Made by a program: the position numbers and the translations under genes
From: Cloeon dipterum
Taxonomy: Eukaryota; Arthropoda; Insecta; Ephemeroptera; Baetidae
DNA length: 64,000 nt
Assembly: GCF_949628265.1 (NCBI RefSeq)
Contig: NC_088788.1
Span: 4,278,001 to 4,342,000, forward strand
Direction: 5' to 3'
The notes under the pieces: model-generated
Seen by the model: the letters and a program-made list of their open reading frames with translations, nothing else
The model's database searches: none
Told to the model about the DNA's origin: nothing
Shown: positions 24,408 through 36,790 of the stretch, piece after piece
Layout of the letters: each line of letters opens with the position of its first letter
How positions within the stretch are numbered: the stretch's first letter is position 1

Positions 24408-27400
24408 AGAATTCATAGCAAAAAATGGGGAGAAGTTACAAAATAATCTTGTTAATTTCACTAGATTCCGTTTTGATACGGGTCGGTTGAGCTCTGCATG
24501 TTAAAGACTTTACGGAGCAAAAGCCATGCTTACTTAGTGTTCCTTGGTAGGCGGTCAGCCTGCGCAAGTTTGGTCCATCAACGACCGAGCTGATGAAATC
24601 GAATTAGCAAATTTGCGCATTCGGCCAGTAAGCAAGTTTGCGCGGCCGTCGCCGAGCAGCAAATCCACCGCATAATACCGCGCAACTAGTGGCGGCGGGC
24701 CGCCTTGCTTCCCATACCTGGCGGTGATCAGGGAATCGAGTTTTGCACTCCCTCGAGAGGAGAAGGTCGCACCGAGCAAATCCCTTTACAGGTGTTCGGG
24801 GAGCCGGCAGGATTTGCAGCCAGCGGGCTGACTTACGCAACGACCGCACGCCACCAGCGCAGCCAGCCAGCCGCCGAAATTTATTAATTCGGCCTTCTTT
24901 CTTTGTGCGTTGCTTGCGGTCGCCGCCATCCTCCCGAGCCTAAATTCAATTAGGTTTGCCACTAGAAACATATTTTGCCCAGCGCGTGATGCTGTTTTTT
25001 GTCCACCCCCCGAAGGCAAACAATAATTGGACCCAAAAAATTATGATGGGACTACTGCATTTTTTATTTTTGGCATGGAAATAGAAAAAAAGGGAAAATA
25101 TAAGCAGAAAATTTATTAGATGGATGTAGTTTGTTTGTTCGTTCGTGAAATTTATTTAAATTTTCAATTCCTGACCCACAAGCAAATTGAAAATTTCCTC
25201 AATTTAGTTCTTAACATAATTCTGATAATTATCATCATTTCATAAATTCCTGGGTGAAAAGGTTAAATTGCAATATCTATGTAAGCAGCAGAAAATTATC
25301 TAGTGCTGGACAGCAACTTTCTCAGCTCCGCATTATCAGACATTTTCTTGCCAAATTAAATCAAAACGGCACCAACTTGCAGCTGAAAACACTGCACTTA
25401 ATTTTTAGGACAAATTTACAATCTTTAAATATTTAACCATCATTTTTTTTTAAAATGACATCAAGAAATAAATTCATTGAGTACAAAATGCCTCGGTTAA
25501 ATATTTGTTGGTAATAAATTTAAAGAAGGAAATTTATAAGGGCTCTACTTACCTCCAAATTAATGAAAGGATGGGCGGCTATGAGAGAATTTTAAAGTGA
25601 AAAATTGTCTCACACGTCCTCGTGTAGGACAGCAAACTGTTTCGACTCCTCAGGCCTCATCAACAGTTTTTTGCCAATAAAACACCGCAGCTGCAAGGAT
25701 TTTTTTATGAAAATTATTTCTGAGCACGATTAAAAAGAGAAGTAAAGTCTCGAAATATCTTGGCAGCTACAGGCACTCTTTGCAAAAAAAACTCCCTTAC
25801 AAAAAAATTCATAGGCTCCAAATATTCCATCCTTACCTTGAAGTTATCCCAAATATAAGACTCTACACGAGAACTATTTAGAAGGAGAAATCCATGGACT
25901 TTTGAGAGGACTGCAATCTGTTTTCCAATCAAATAGTTATTTAATTGAAGCTTTATTAGGGAATAAATATCAAATCGTCAGCAACAATTATAGAAGATAA
26001 AAAATACAACTTAAACAATTATTAAATTCCTGCAGATCAGAAAACAGGCTTAAATACCTGATTTCTAATTGTTTTTATATTTTAAGAACGCCGTAAATTC
26101 ATTAGAAAACCAAAAACCAAACAGATAACGGTGCCATGATTTTTCTTTCGTATTTTTTAGATAATATCAACCAGTTATCCTTTAGGTGAACTAAATTTCG
26201 GGCTGAACAAAAATACATTTTTGTAGTGTTACAGGAATTTCAACCAGAATTTAAAAAAAAAATGATTTAGTAGCCAAGCAGGTTCATATTTTGCACCACG
26301 ACATCGTCATGCATTCAGTCCCCTTGATTCAAATGATTATTTTCGTCCGGTTGGTTACGAAGCCACAGCCACAGGAGGATATCTCGGTGCCATCAGCCTT
26401 TGCTTTGAATGACGCCCTGCTTTTTCATTGTTTCGATTCAACCAGGGAAAACATAAAAGAGCCTGTCCGCACAAAGCACCAAGAAAGGAGCACAAAAGCA
26501 GCTGTGTGCCTGCGGCCAGTGGTGGGTAGATGAAGTCGGTCTTTCACCAGAACAGGCCCAATCGGCGCCGACGAGACGGTCACTATGCATAGAAAAAGGA
26601 AGCGCCGTCTTAATCAGTGCGCGCGGCCCCGCAAAACCAAAGGCGCGCGGCCATGTGTTTTGCTCTAATCACGGTCTAACGCGCGCGCGACTTCAAACGG
26701 CTTCCCGGTGTGGCTCTGACCTGTGCTTTGCTACCTGCCCTGCTGGCCTGCCTCACTCACTCTCTCGGACCGACCGACCGACCGGCATGCGCTTAAACAA
26801 ACATATACGCGCGCGTCCTTTTCTCTCCCTCGCTGACAAACACACACACGGTACGCTCGCCTCGCTCGGCAACCCGATCCACCAGATTATCTGTCGGCTT
26901 TTCGAGTGTTCGCCTCGAAACCAAACACGAACGAAGGGAAAGCCGCTTTTGCCGAAACTCCTCGTGTGCACTCGGTATTTGAGCCAAATTGGTAAAACGA
27001 TATTGGCTCACGCCGCGGGTTTGATTTCTGCTTTGAACAAAATAAACACCGGCTTGCCAGGGTTTAAATTTTTGATGGATTTTCTCATTTGTTCCAGGTG
27101 CAACTGCCTTTTCATGGACTAGAACGTGCTTTCTTGAATTAAGGTAAGCTAAAATTTCCTCTGTTCTGATTGTGAAATATTTTATTTGAAAATCTGAAGA
27201 TGCTAAAAATGTGAGAAACCTTTTTTAGAAGAAGTTGAACACATTTTCGGAAAATTCTGGTGGTTATTCCGTTTAAATGAAGGCTAATTTTTTGATATTT
27301 AATTTGAATAAAAATATTACAGGTTTTGCCAACAGAAAAACGGTCAATTTTTTGTAGAAAGCAATTTATTTTCGCTGGTTCTTGAATTTAATTTATTTTA

Positions 27401-28656
27401 TAGACCTCGTAACATGTATCAGAAAATAGTAGAAATAACAATACGCGTAGCTCTATGTTTTGCGTCAGTTTTTTCTCAACTTTTGCATCACGAAACACGT
27501 ACCTTGAAGCCATATAAGTTTTAATAGCTTTCAAGTACGTCCATACGATCAGTGACATTCCGAAATACATTTTTCTGACTTCACCAGATTCTTCACAAAT
27601 AATTATATTTATTGATTTCACCACTCTCCAACGCATAGAGAGAGATTTGCATATAAATACCGAAGGTTTGAATCTTATTCGCTAACATTACCACAAGTTT
27701 AATATACGAGTTGTGGTTTTCCTTATTGAACATTCAAATTAATTTATTCTAAAAATACCACGAGCAATATCTAGCACTTCCTTTCACTCCTTTTCCAACG
27801 GAGAAAACTTTTATTGGCGCATTTGGCATTTTTTCCAATGCAGCCTCGCCAAGCTGCTCTATAAGCAGAGTGAAATTCAATGCGCGACAGGTATGAACGC
27901 CAGCAGGGAAACGTACGTAAAAAAAATCGACGGCCGCCGACAAAAGGGCGGAGAGGGAAATTCGCAGTCATCGCCAGGCCAGCGATAAAAATGAAAAATG
28001 CACTTTCCAACGCGGAGATGGGGGAAACAGAGCGAGCGAGCGAGAGCGGAAGGCAAAAAGAGCAAGGGAGCCCTTTCAAAATTATTATTTAAGACTTGAT
28101 TAACGGAGCACAATAATTTTCATTGTTATTAGCGCAGTGATTGATGGGCGAGGAGTCAGTCAGCCGGCTTTGAGAAGCCCTCTAAAATTTCCGCTGCCAC
28201 AAAATGAATGAGCCACTGCCTTTTTTTCCCTGCTCGCATTTGAGCTCTTGCAATTGCAGGCTAGAGGGTCACGACCTCCTCACGCGTGGGCCTCTTACTA
28301 TGAAATAAAAAAATTCTAATTACATGGTTTGATAATATTGGAATGCTCGACTGAACATAATTTTCAAAAAGCGCATACATTTTTATTTTCAAAATACTAA
28401 TTTTTCCATTCAAAATTTCAAAAATTGTGAACAGCTTTTTTTAATAATTTTCTTTAGTCTTGAATATTATATTACTTTTTTCTCAGTTGTCTTCCGCATA
28501 TATCTGATGGCTGTAGCATTCAAAATGTACTTTCTAGAGGTGTGGCCCACGTTTAAGTTAGCCCTGTTCCATTCAATGCTCTCGCTGCTTGGCGAGTTTT
28601 AACGAGGAGGTCGTCGATGAATGAATGAATGGCCTCTTGAGTCGAACGCGTCGGAA
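24408..28656. other. Non-coding upstream of POMGNT1
   Basis: CpG-rich islands at about 24530-25000, 26330-27010 and 27840-28270, the last with (GAGC)n near 28030. A 155-codon plus-strand ORF (26655-27122) lies in one island and resembles no known protein. Confidence 0.45.
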
Positions 28657-28664
28657 TATATAAA
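28657..28664 (+). promoter_or_regulatory. POMGNT1: Candidate TATA box upstream of POMGNT1
   Basis: TATATAAA lies about 200 bp before the POMGNT1 start codon. No good initiator stands at the usual 30-bp spacing; the nearest TCAG-like site is about 48 bp downstream. It could serve a TSS near 28.69-28.71 kb, but the acceptor-like CCAG just before the ATG argues for an upstream exon instead. Confidence 0.25.
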
Positions 28665-28864
28665 ACTAACTTCAGGGTGAAGCCGGCGATGAGAAAAATA
28701 TACTCAGCTCTCAAGCGTTTCGAGCTCTGGATTTGGCAGCTGTATCCCCGTGCATGAAGAGCTCTCAAAGAAAATACACTATACATGTCACTGAGCGTTA
28801 CATGATCCGTCGAATAATTGATCAAAATACTTGAAATCGTATTTAACTCTTTCCTGCCAGAAAC

Positions 28865-31800
28865 ATGGACACTTGGCGTGCCGGGGTCTCGAAGAAGGGC
28901 CACTTCAGCCCGCAGATCCTGATTTCTCGCCCTTTGGGCCGCCGCCGATGGCTGACCAAAGTCTTCAAGGCCATCCTGGTCGTGGTGCTCTTGGTGACCA
29001 TCTGCATCAACGTCATGTTCATCATGGACACGGCCGGAAGACTGAAGGAAGAAGCTCTCATGGCAGGTCAGTAGCTCCTGGATCAAAGTACATAATTTTG
29101 AACGATTCTATGCGTTTTTTCTGAAGTCAAACCCCTTTTTTCCATCAGAAAATTTGATCTGAAGTTCAGCGGGGGCCAAATGTGCGATAAAATTGGTTCG
29201 CACTGCGCAGATCCAAGATGGCGTCTGAGTGTGGGAAACAAAAAGCTCTCTTTGGATTGCCGTGCGAGTTTTAAGAGTTTGTTTTTACGATGCAAAAGAC
29301 ACAATTAGTGCAAGTAATGCAAATTATGTCAAAATATTGACATGAAATTTGCTTCTTTTCGCGCATTTTCACGTGACCGTTTTTTCGCGCCATACTCCAC
29401 CGGACGCCATATCTGCGCGTCGCACGAATCTGGCCCCCGCTGCTGAAGTTATTCTTGATCTTAAATAAAAATCAATGCTTTTTTTAATTCATGGTGCTCA
29501 TAAATAATTTTGAATGCTCACGGGTCGCGTTTTTAAATTTAAAATTGCCGCTGAAAATCAGGTCCCAACACCCCATTAGTCCATTTTTTATCCTTTTTTT
29601 ACATATTAAATTAAATTTTTATGAAGAATCTCATCCTTTAAATTGGATCCCAAAAACCAATTTATGCCTTGACGCAAGCATGTCCCAGAGATGAGCGCCT
29701 TTTTTGTGATATGCAACCGGCCGGACGGAATGGTCGGGCGGGAAGCCTAGCTGGCGCACGACGTCGGCAGATAATGCGAGAGCGAGCACGAGAGTAACGC
29801 AAGCTGGGCGAAAACTTTTGATTACAGGTGCCAGCGGCAGCGACGCGGTGGACGCTGACAGCAGACGAAACAGCTTCCGTCTGCAGGAAAGCCAACCGAA
29901 GGCGCTGGCCATTGAAGTTCTTTCGAGCCAATCCAAAGTTTCTGTCAGCGTCGACGGAGCCACGGTGAGAAAATGGACGCGCACACGTGACAGCTGACTT
30001 GGCATTTCGTTCGGGCTTAAAATAGCTCGGACGTGACAGACAAACCAAACTTTCACGATATCTATTAATTATCCGAGTATTTAAAGCTGTTACTTGGATC
30101 AAAATTCATTTCTAGAATTAATAAAAAGAGTTAAACGAGAGAGTTTTTAATAAAATCTAAAAAAATACATTTTTAATTGCCAAAGTGATGATTCCAATTA
30201 TTAAAAATGCTGCTAAATTTTAATATTTCCGGCTATTGAACATTTTATAATTTCATTCAGAGTGTTTCTTGTGTGTTTAACTAAAAAACTGATTTGAATT
30301 TAGATTTTGGAAGATGGCGAGGAGCACAAGGGTCGCGGAATCCACGTGTTGATTTTAAACCAAGCGACGGGCAGCGTGATGGCGCAACGCACCTTCGACA
30401 CGTACTCGCCGCACGAGGACGAAGCCATGGCCCTCTTCCTCAACATGGTCTCTGACGGCAGGATCATCATTTTTGCCATCAAGGTACGAATTTAGTTACG
30501 CGATCAGAGTCGGTTAGTGCGTAGACACGAAGAACAGTTCTTAAGTTTGGTTTTTGTTTGAATTGTAGGGTTCCAAAAAGCTTCCGATTAGAAGAAGCAA
30601 GGTTCTGCACAAAAAGGTGACAGACGTTGCTTTCGAAATAAATAATGCGGCTGATTTAGTGTACTGCTCACTGTTTCGCGTTTGCAAAGATGATCTTATA
30701 CTAAAACTTGTTGTAAAATCAAGCAGGGAGATTTCATTGTTAAAGATTTACCAATATTTTTTGGACATCAGAAGTTATCTTTGCATGCGCGTGTTTCGCT
30801 GTAAATGTTAAATAACTACAAGAATTTAATCCCATCAAAAACATGATAAGCTCAGTTTCTTTATAGCTGGGAGTATGTTAAAAAGTAGAAAATTTAATGT
30901 GGCTAGAGTAAAATACTCTGGAGAGCTATGCACTCTGCTAGATTGCATTCGACCTCAAAGCTTTGTAAGCTGTTTTCATTTAAGGCAGAATTTCAAATGA
31001 AATTTCTCACCATTGCGTTGAGCTACCTTGAGGGTACTCTGGCACTCCGTGAATTTACGATTTCTTGGCACTTCTCCTCCATTTTTTAATGATTAGAAAA
31101 TACCTCATGCCACTGAGAGTAAAAATAGAATAGGCTACTTTCGGTGGATTTTATTTTTATATTTTAAAACTTCAGATCCAAGTTTTGTTAATTTATGATT
31201 CAATGGACTGATTAGAAATATTTGACAAAAAAGGAAACAATTCCTAGACCGTTTTTGGCTATGTTTGCTTTACAAGTACGAGTTTTTAGCAGTTTCAAAT
31301 TTTAAACAAATTGTTTTTAGCTTTAAAAATATTTTTCAAGGTTGAATTCAGTTACACTGCAAATTCCGATGAAAGTTAATCAAAGTTATAAATTTTTCTG
31401 CGTCCGAATGCTTGTCCCTAAACACTTTAAAAGTTAGCAGCAGACTTCATCTTCAGAATATGTCTGTTTCAAATAGCCTATTTTATTTACAGCCAAATTT
31501 TTGTTAGTAAACTCAGTCATGGCTAAAAGTAACATTAAATGTTTCTAATATTCTCAAAAATGGGAGGATCCTACAAGAAACTTTTTAAATTGTTTAAAAG
31601 TCACATTAAAAAATGCAACGACAGTGTTTTCAGGTGTTAATTCGACACCATTGGCGGTTATATGTGGGTTAGCAGAGTCCAAAATGAGTTTTCAACGATT
31701 TATTGTGGACGAAAAACTTGAAACTGCGTGATTTGTGTTCATTGGAACAGAAATTGTAATATCCTCAGAAAAGAAATATATTTTTACGCATAATTATAAG

Positions 31801-34800
31801 ATATTTTCACGACTAGAATGAATCAGGAATATTCATGTTTCAAATAGGGGTGGAAGTGCCCTTAGTTTGTGATTTAGCTTTGCTATCATTATCTTTTGGT
31901 TGTTTCAAAAAGGATTTGATTCCCTCATTGTCAGAAGCCTATATCAAAGAGATCATCAAATTTTTAATAAGACGGAAAGCCGCTGCATGTGGTATTTCAA
32001 GAGTCGTTTTTAAATCTACTTAAAAAAAATCCAGAGTATTTCATTCATTCATTTATTGTTGTCAGCTTTTAAAAGGGTTGGGAATTGCAACCACCATATT
32101 TCCACAGACAGAGAAAATCAAACAGCCAACAAGCTCAGATCTCAGATTCCCGACCCTTCTAAATTCATTTAATCGGCTTTGTTGCACGTGAGCATGGACG
32201 CTTTGTGAATTTCGACTGAAATCGATTGATCCGTTCGCAGGATGAGGGCACGTTCCAAATGAAACAGCCGGCGCGCGATCTGCTGAAGCGGCTGGGCTCG
32301 CGCAGGTCGCAGGCGATCGGCTGGCGCGACATGTGGGCCATGGTGGCCAAGAAGGGCGGCAAAATGCTCGGCGAGTCGTACAGCAAGAGCACCGAGTTCA
32401 ACACGTGGGGCGCGCCGGTGGTGCTTCGCGTCGAGGTGCCGCTCGTGCCGGTCGAGGAGAGCGAATGCGACTGGCCAGACACGGACGAGAACCGCCGCCG
32501 TAGACACTTCTGCAGCCACATCGAGGGCTACGGCTCCGTCTGCAGCTGCGCCGACCCCGCACCGCTCATTTTCAACCCAGCCCGCCTGCCCAACAGCCAG
32601 GTACAGACTGATGTTTTTCCGGTAAATATTAATTCAAGGATCGAAGCATTATTTTGGGGATAAATTAAAATTTATAAAAACTTCCTAGAAGTATTAATTT
32701 AAAAAAATAGCTTCAAATAAATGACGAAAAGGTTTACAGTTAAATTTAAAGAGGTTTTTTTAAACATGTAGGTTTTAGTTTTGATTTGGGGACGCTTTTT
32801 AATATTAGATTGATGAATGGATCGTTTCTGAAATTCTTAGAAAAATTAAAAATTTTCCTTTGGGTATTGTTTTGGGCTCTGCTATTTTTATTAAACTTTA
32901 AATATTCCAGACCCAAAAGTTCATAAATATACCTACAAGCTGATTAATTTCCTATTTTTTCATATACTTTAATACCAGCGGGGGCCAGATGTGCGATAAA
33001 ATTGGTTCGCACTGCGCAGATCCAAGATGGCGTCTGAATTGGGAAATAAAAAGCTCTCTTTGGATTGCCGTACGAGTGTCAAGAGTTTGTTTTTACGATC
33101 CAAAAGACACAATTAGTTAAGAGTAATGCAAATTATTTCACAATATTGACCAAAACTTACTTCTTTTCACGCATTTTCACGTGACCGTTTTTTCGCGCCA
33201 TACTCCACCGGACGCCATATCTGCGCGTTGCACGATTCTGGTCCCCGGTGTTTAATACTAGATATAATCTTTTCTTCATTTCAATCTCCAAGCAATATCT
33301 ATCACCAACGTTGAAATGACTGAAATAAAATATATGGAAAGGAAAAAATAAGTACCAAGTGTAAATTGATTTGTAGGCAACACATTACATGATCCTTATT
33401 TTTCTATAACTTTGTAATAAATTTTATATATTTAATTTTACAGGTGAACGACGTTCCCGTGGCAATAATTGCCAGCAACCGTCCTCACTACTTGTACAGG
33501 ATGCTGCGCAGCTTGCTGTCGGCGCACGGAGCCAATCCAGACATGATCACCGTCTTCATCGACGGCTACTTTGAAGAGCCACTTGAGGTGACGAAGCTGT
33601 TCGGCCTACGAGGCATTCAGCACACTCCGATCGGCATCAAGAACGCCCGCATCTCACAACACTACAAAGCCTCTCTCACGGCCACCTTCAACATCTTCCC
33701 TGACACCCAGTACGCCATAATCGTCGAGGAGGACCTTGACGTCTCACCTGATTTCTTCAGGTATGAAAATGATGCACTAATTACGTATGGTGATTTAATT
33801 TCAATTTATTTCATTTGTCTGTTAAAATAATATAGCTCGTCTTTGAATTGTCCCCAACCTTTTAATTTTATTTTTTATAAAGTTCTAGTAATTAACTTGA
33901 ATTTGAAACAAAAATTATTTTATATTTTTGAATTTGCAGTTACTTTAGCCAAACGAAACGATTGCTAGAGGAGGACGAAAGTATCTACTGTATCTCAGCG
34001 TGGAACGACCAAGGCTACGAGCACACCAGCGAAGACCCGAGCCAGCTTTACAGGGTGGAGACCATGCCTGGTCTTGGTTGGATCCTCCGCAGGTCTCTTT
34101 ACAAGGAGGAGTTGGAGCCTAAATGGCCAACTCCCGAAAAGGTACCAAAGTTCTATCAATTGGTCTCACAAATAACATAAAAAAAGTTTTATCATGTCAT
34201 CTTATTTAAATTATGTGATATTTTAATTAAACAACCAAAACGATTTTCCACGCTTTAAAACTGTTAACTCTTTGAAAACGTAACTGCAGATGTGGGACTG
34301 GGACATGTGGATGCGCTTGCCTGAAGTGCGGAAAGGCAGAGAGTGTGTTGTGCCCGACGTGTCGAGAACTTACCACTTTGGCGCATCTGGCCTCAACATG
34401 AACTCTTACTTCCAAGACGTGTACTTCAAGAAGCACTCGCTGAACACGATTCCCTACGTCGAGATGCGAGGAATAGACAGGTTTAATTAGATGCTAGATA
34501 TATATCTGGGGACGTGCTAATTAATACGCCTCCCGACATTCCAGCATGAAGAAGGAAAATTACGAGGAACTCGTTGTCAGTCTCATTAAGAAAGCGACTG
34601 TTTTGGACCACAGCAAGTCGCCTTGCGAGGAAAGCTTCATCCCGGAGAAAAAAGTAAGCGGGATTTTTTTATCTAAATATAAATTGAAGCTCATGGCGTG
34701 TTTCAGGGAAGCACCTTTGTGATGTATATCAAAATGGAAGAGCCAAAGGACTTTGGTACCTGGAAGCAAGTGGCTAAGGTAAAAATAATTTGTTTCACGT

Positions 34801-35561
34801 GAAAGATAAGAATTAATTTAAACTTGTTGTTTGTGTTCAGTGCTTCAAAATCTGGGACTTGGACGCCAGAGGCTACCACAACAGCATGTGGCGCATGCAC
34901 ATGAAGGGAAGCGAGCTGCTAGTCATTGGAGTTCCTAACTCTGATTATTCGTGAGTAAAACTTTCAAAAATAATTGCCTTTATTGGCTTAGTGATCAAAT
35001 TTGCTGATGCACTCATGAAAATATAGTTTAAAAATCTTTTCAATTTAAATTATGATTGAAAACTTTGGTAAAAAATATGTAAGGTTTTTTAATTAGATTT
35101 TTAAGGAGAAATTCATCTATAAAATTTATTTTCTCAGTGAAAATTTTAAAAATTATGGTTTTAGTCTAGTCTTCATTCCAAGCATTATCATTTGCGGGTA
35201 AAATTTATTTTCTTTAAATCATTTTAACGTAAATCAGGCCTAAATTGATTTTAATAATTTCAAATTTTTGCTTTTGGAAGCCAAAAGATTATAAACAACC
35301 TTTTGTCTGGAATTATTGAGACTGCGTTTTATTTAATTTTGAGCAATCCATTTTGTTTTGGTGGAATGCATTTCTATTTAGAAAGATTTTTACATTTTTT
35401 TCTTTCGAATACATCGATTAAATGCAGTTTATAATAATTGCTGTTGATTCATTTTGAACCAAAAAATTATTAATTAATTTTCTAGAAAATTCAAACCTTC
35501 CAACGTGACACCGATCTACTTGGAGCGTCCAAAGGAGAAAATCAAAAGCATCATCAGATAG
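28865..35561 (+). CDS. POMGNT1: Protein O-linked-mannose beta-1,2-N-acetylglucosaminyltransferase 1
   Basis: Golgi type II membrane enzyme that adds GlcNAc in beta-1,2 linkage to O-mannose, as on dystroglycan. I place 11 coding exons: 28865-29066, 29828-29964, 30304-30483, 32241-32600, 33444-33760, 33940-34141, 34290-34480, 34545-34653, 34707-34778, 34841-34950 and 35486-35561. They join in frame to 651 aa; the human protein is 660 aa. A short basic cytosolic tail precedes a membrane segment at about residues 36-54. Next come the stem (PANDER/ILEI-like) domain, about 90-175, with [10 protein letters not shown], and the GT13 catalytic domain from about 290. The metal site EEDLD is at 388-392 and the catalytic motif WDWDMW at 468-473. 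Identity to the vertebrate enzyme is high by eye throughout. Introns 1 and 4 each carry a hAT-like MITE. The base before the ATG context (CCAG, 28857-28860) looks like a splice acceptor, so a 5' non-coding exon may lie upstream. All exon junctions are GT-AG. Confidence 0.96.
29167..29442 (+). mobile_element. hAT-like MITE, copy 9 (POMGNT1 intron 1)
   Basis: 276 bp inserted 100 bp after the first POMGNT1 coding exon. It is flanked on both sides by CTGAAGTT, a perfect 8-bp duplication. Confidence 0.93.
32976..33250 (+). mobile_element. hAT-like MITE, copy 10 (POMGNT1 intron 4)
   Basis: 275 bp in the same orientation as POMGNT1. It is flanked on both sides by TTTAATAC, a perfect 8-bp duplication. 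Confidence 0.93.
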
Positions 35562-35824
35562 CAAGAGATGTAGGCTGGCGCGACTGGTGCCTCTGAATTT
35601 TGAAAATAATGCTTCTCTGTGATCTCCACGAGCTAGCACCCACACCGAGAACTCCTACATTCGACTGACAAAACAGCCGGCGCAGAGGACAAGACTGGCC
35701 GCGATTCAAGATATAATATTCAGCCGGTTGATTGTATTGTGAGCTGCATGCGATGTAAAGAATTTAGTCGTCGTATAGAAAGAAGAATCAAGTGTGCTGG
35801 ACGCGAATTGAAAGAAGAAAAAAA

Positions 35825-35830
35825 AATAAA
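35825..35830 (+). terminator. POMGNT1: Candidate polyadenylation signal of POMGNT1
   Basis: AATAAA 264 bp after the stop codon, in an A-rich run. Further AATAAA hexamers occur near 35911 and 36469, so 3' ends may be alternative. The convergent gene SDR39U1 ends at 36791. Confidence 0.45.
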
Positions 35831-36598
35831 AAATAAGAATTTAACATTCGACTCGCTGCCGAGTGCCTGCATGAGCTTAACCTTCAGCAGATTTCAGTGT
35901 TGCTCATTGTGAATAAATGTTTCTTTATAGCTGCAGTGATTAGAGAGCGAGTGGGAATGCAAAAGTCGACAATAATTGATTTCGGCGCAAGGACTGAGAG
36001 TTGGAAAAAGTGAACTCTGTGCTGCATATCAGTGTTGTTTCGTGCGGAAGCCACCGAGCCTAAATTTGCTACAATGCTCCTTGGCTCCAAAGTGATCAAT
36101 TAATTGGTAGATATGAAAATTTTATCTCGAACATTCTTGAATTGCATTTAATTAATTTGAAGTAAATGTGAAATGTTAACAACAAAAAAGAAAAGAAAAA
36201 AATTACTGACTGTTGAAAACGCTGAAGAGGTTTTGTAATGTTGATTTGGAAACTGTGATCTAGCCTGAATCAATTATCGCTGCGAACACTAAAAATTGTA
36301 GATTTTCTAAACGCGAAAGTGAAAAGGGTTAAAATGCGTAATTTTTAAGTGTACTAAAACCAAATAATGTTCACTGTTGACTAATTTGACGGGACGCCTG
36401 ACGCACCAGGCTCGATCTGAAAAATGGTTTGTAGCCTGAATGGCCAGTTGTTGTCAACAACACATGGAAAAATAAAATCAAAATTCTCTTGACGCCTGGA
36501 ATTTCAATTCGCTCCATCGAAAATAAAACAAGAACCACACGAATCAAGTGAGTTTTTAATCTAAATTGTGAAAATTAGTTGCTGAATTGTTTGACTCT

Positions 36599-36604
36599 TT
36601 TATT
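36599..36604 (-). terminator. SDR39U1: Candidate polyadenylation signal of SDR39U1
   Basis: AATAAA on the minus strand, about 190 nt after the SDR39U1 stop codon. Confidence 0.45.
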
Positions 36605-36790
36605 GAGTTTTTATATTTGATTTCATTTATTTGACAAGCGTTCCAAACAAAATTTTACTCTGAATTAAATTTATCCCTGCAGCCTAGAACATTGTAGATT
36701 TAAAAACAAATATAATTTAACTAGAGCAAGGTGGCAAAAAAATTACAAAGAAATTAAACATAAACAAAGACATAATTTAATGCAACAAAC

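Larger units (their letters stand above)
35562..36790. other. Convergent 3' intergenic region POMGNT1/SDR39U1
   Basis: Non-coding 1.2 kb between two convergent genes. It holds candidate poly(A) hexamers for POMGNT1 on the plus strand and one for SDR39U1 on the minus strand (36599-36604). No repeat of the families in this window is present. Confidence 0.6.

Noticed and set aside
26655..27122. 155-codon plus-strand ORF
   Set aside because: It sits in a CpG-rich patch with tandem GACC units and resembles no known family; competing ORFs exist on the other strand.
32165..32521. Antisense ORFs over POMGNT1 exon 4
   Set aside because: They are shadows of the GC-rich coding exon in other frames.
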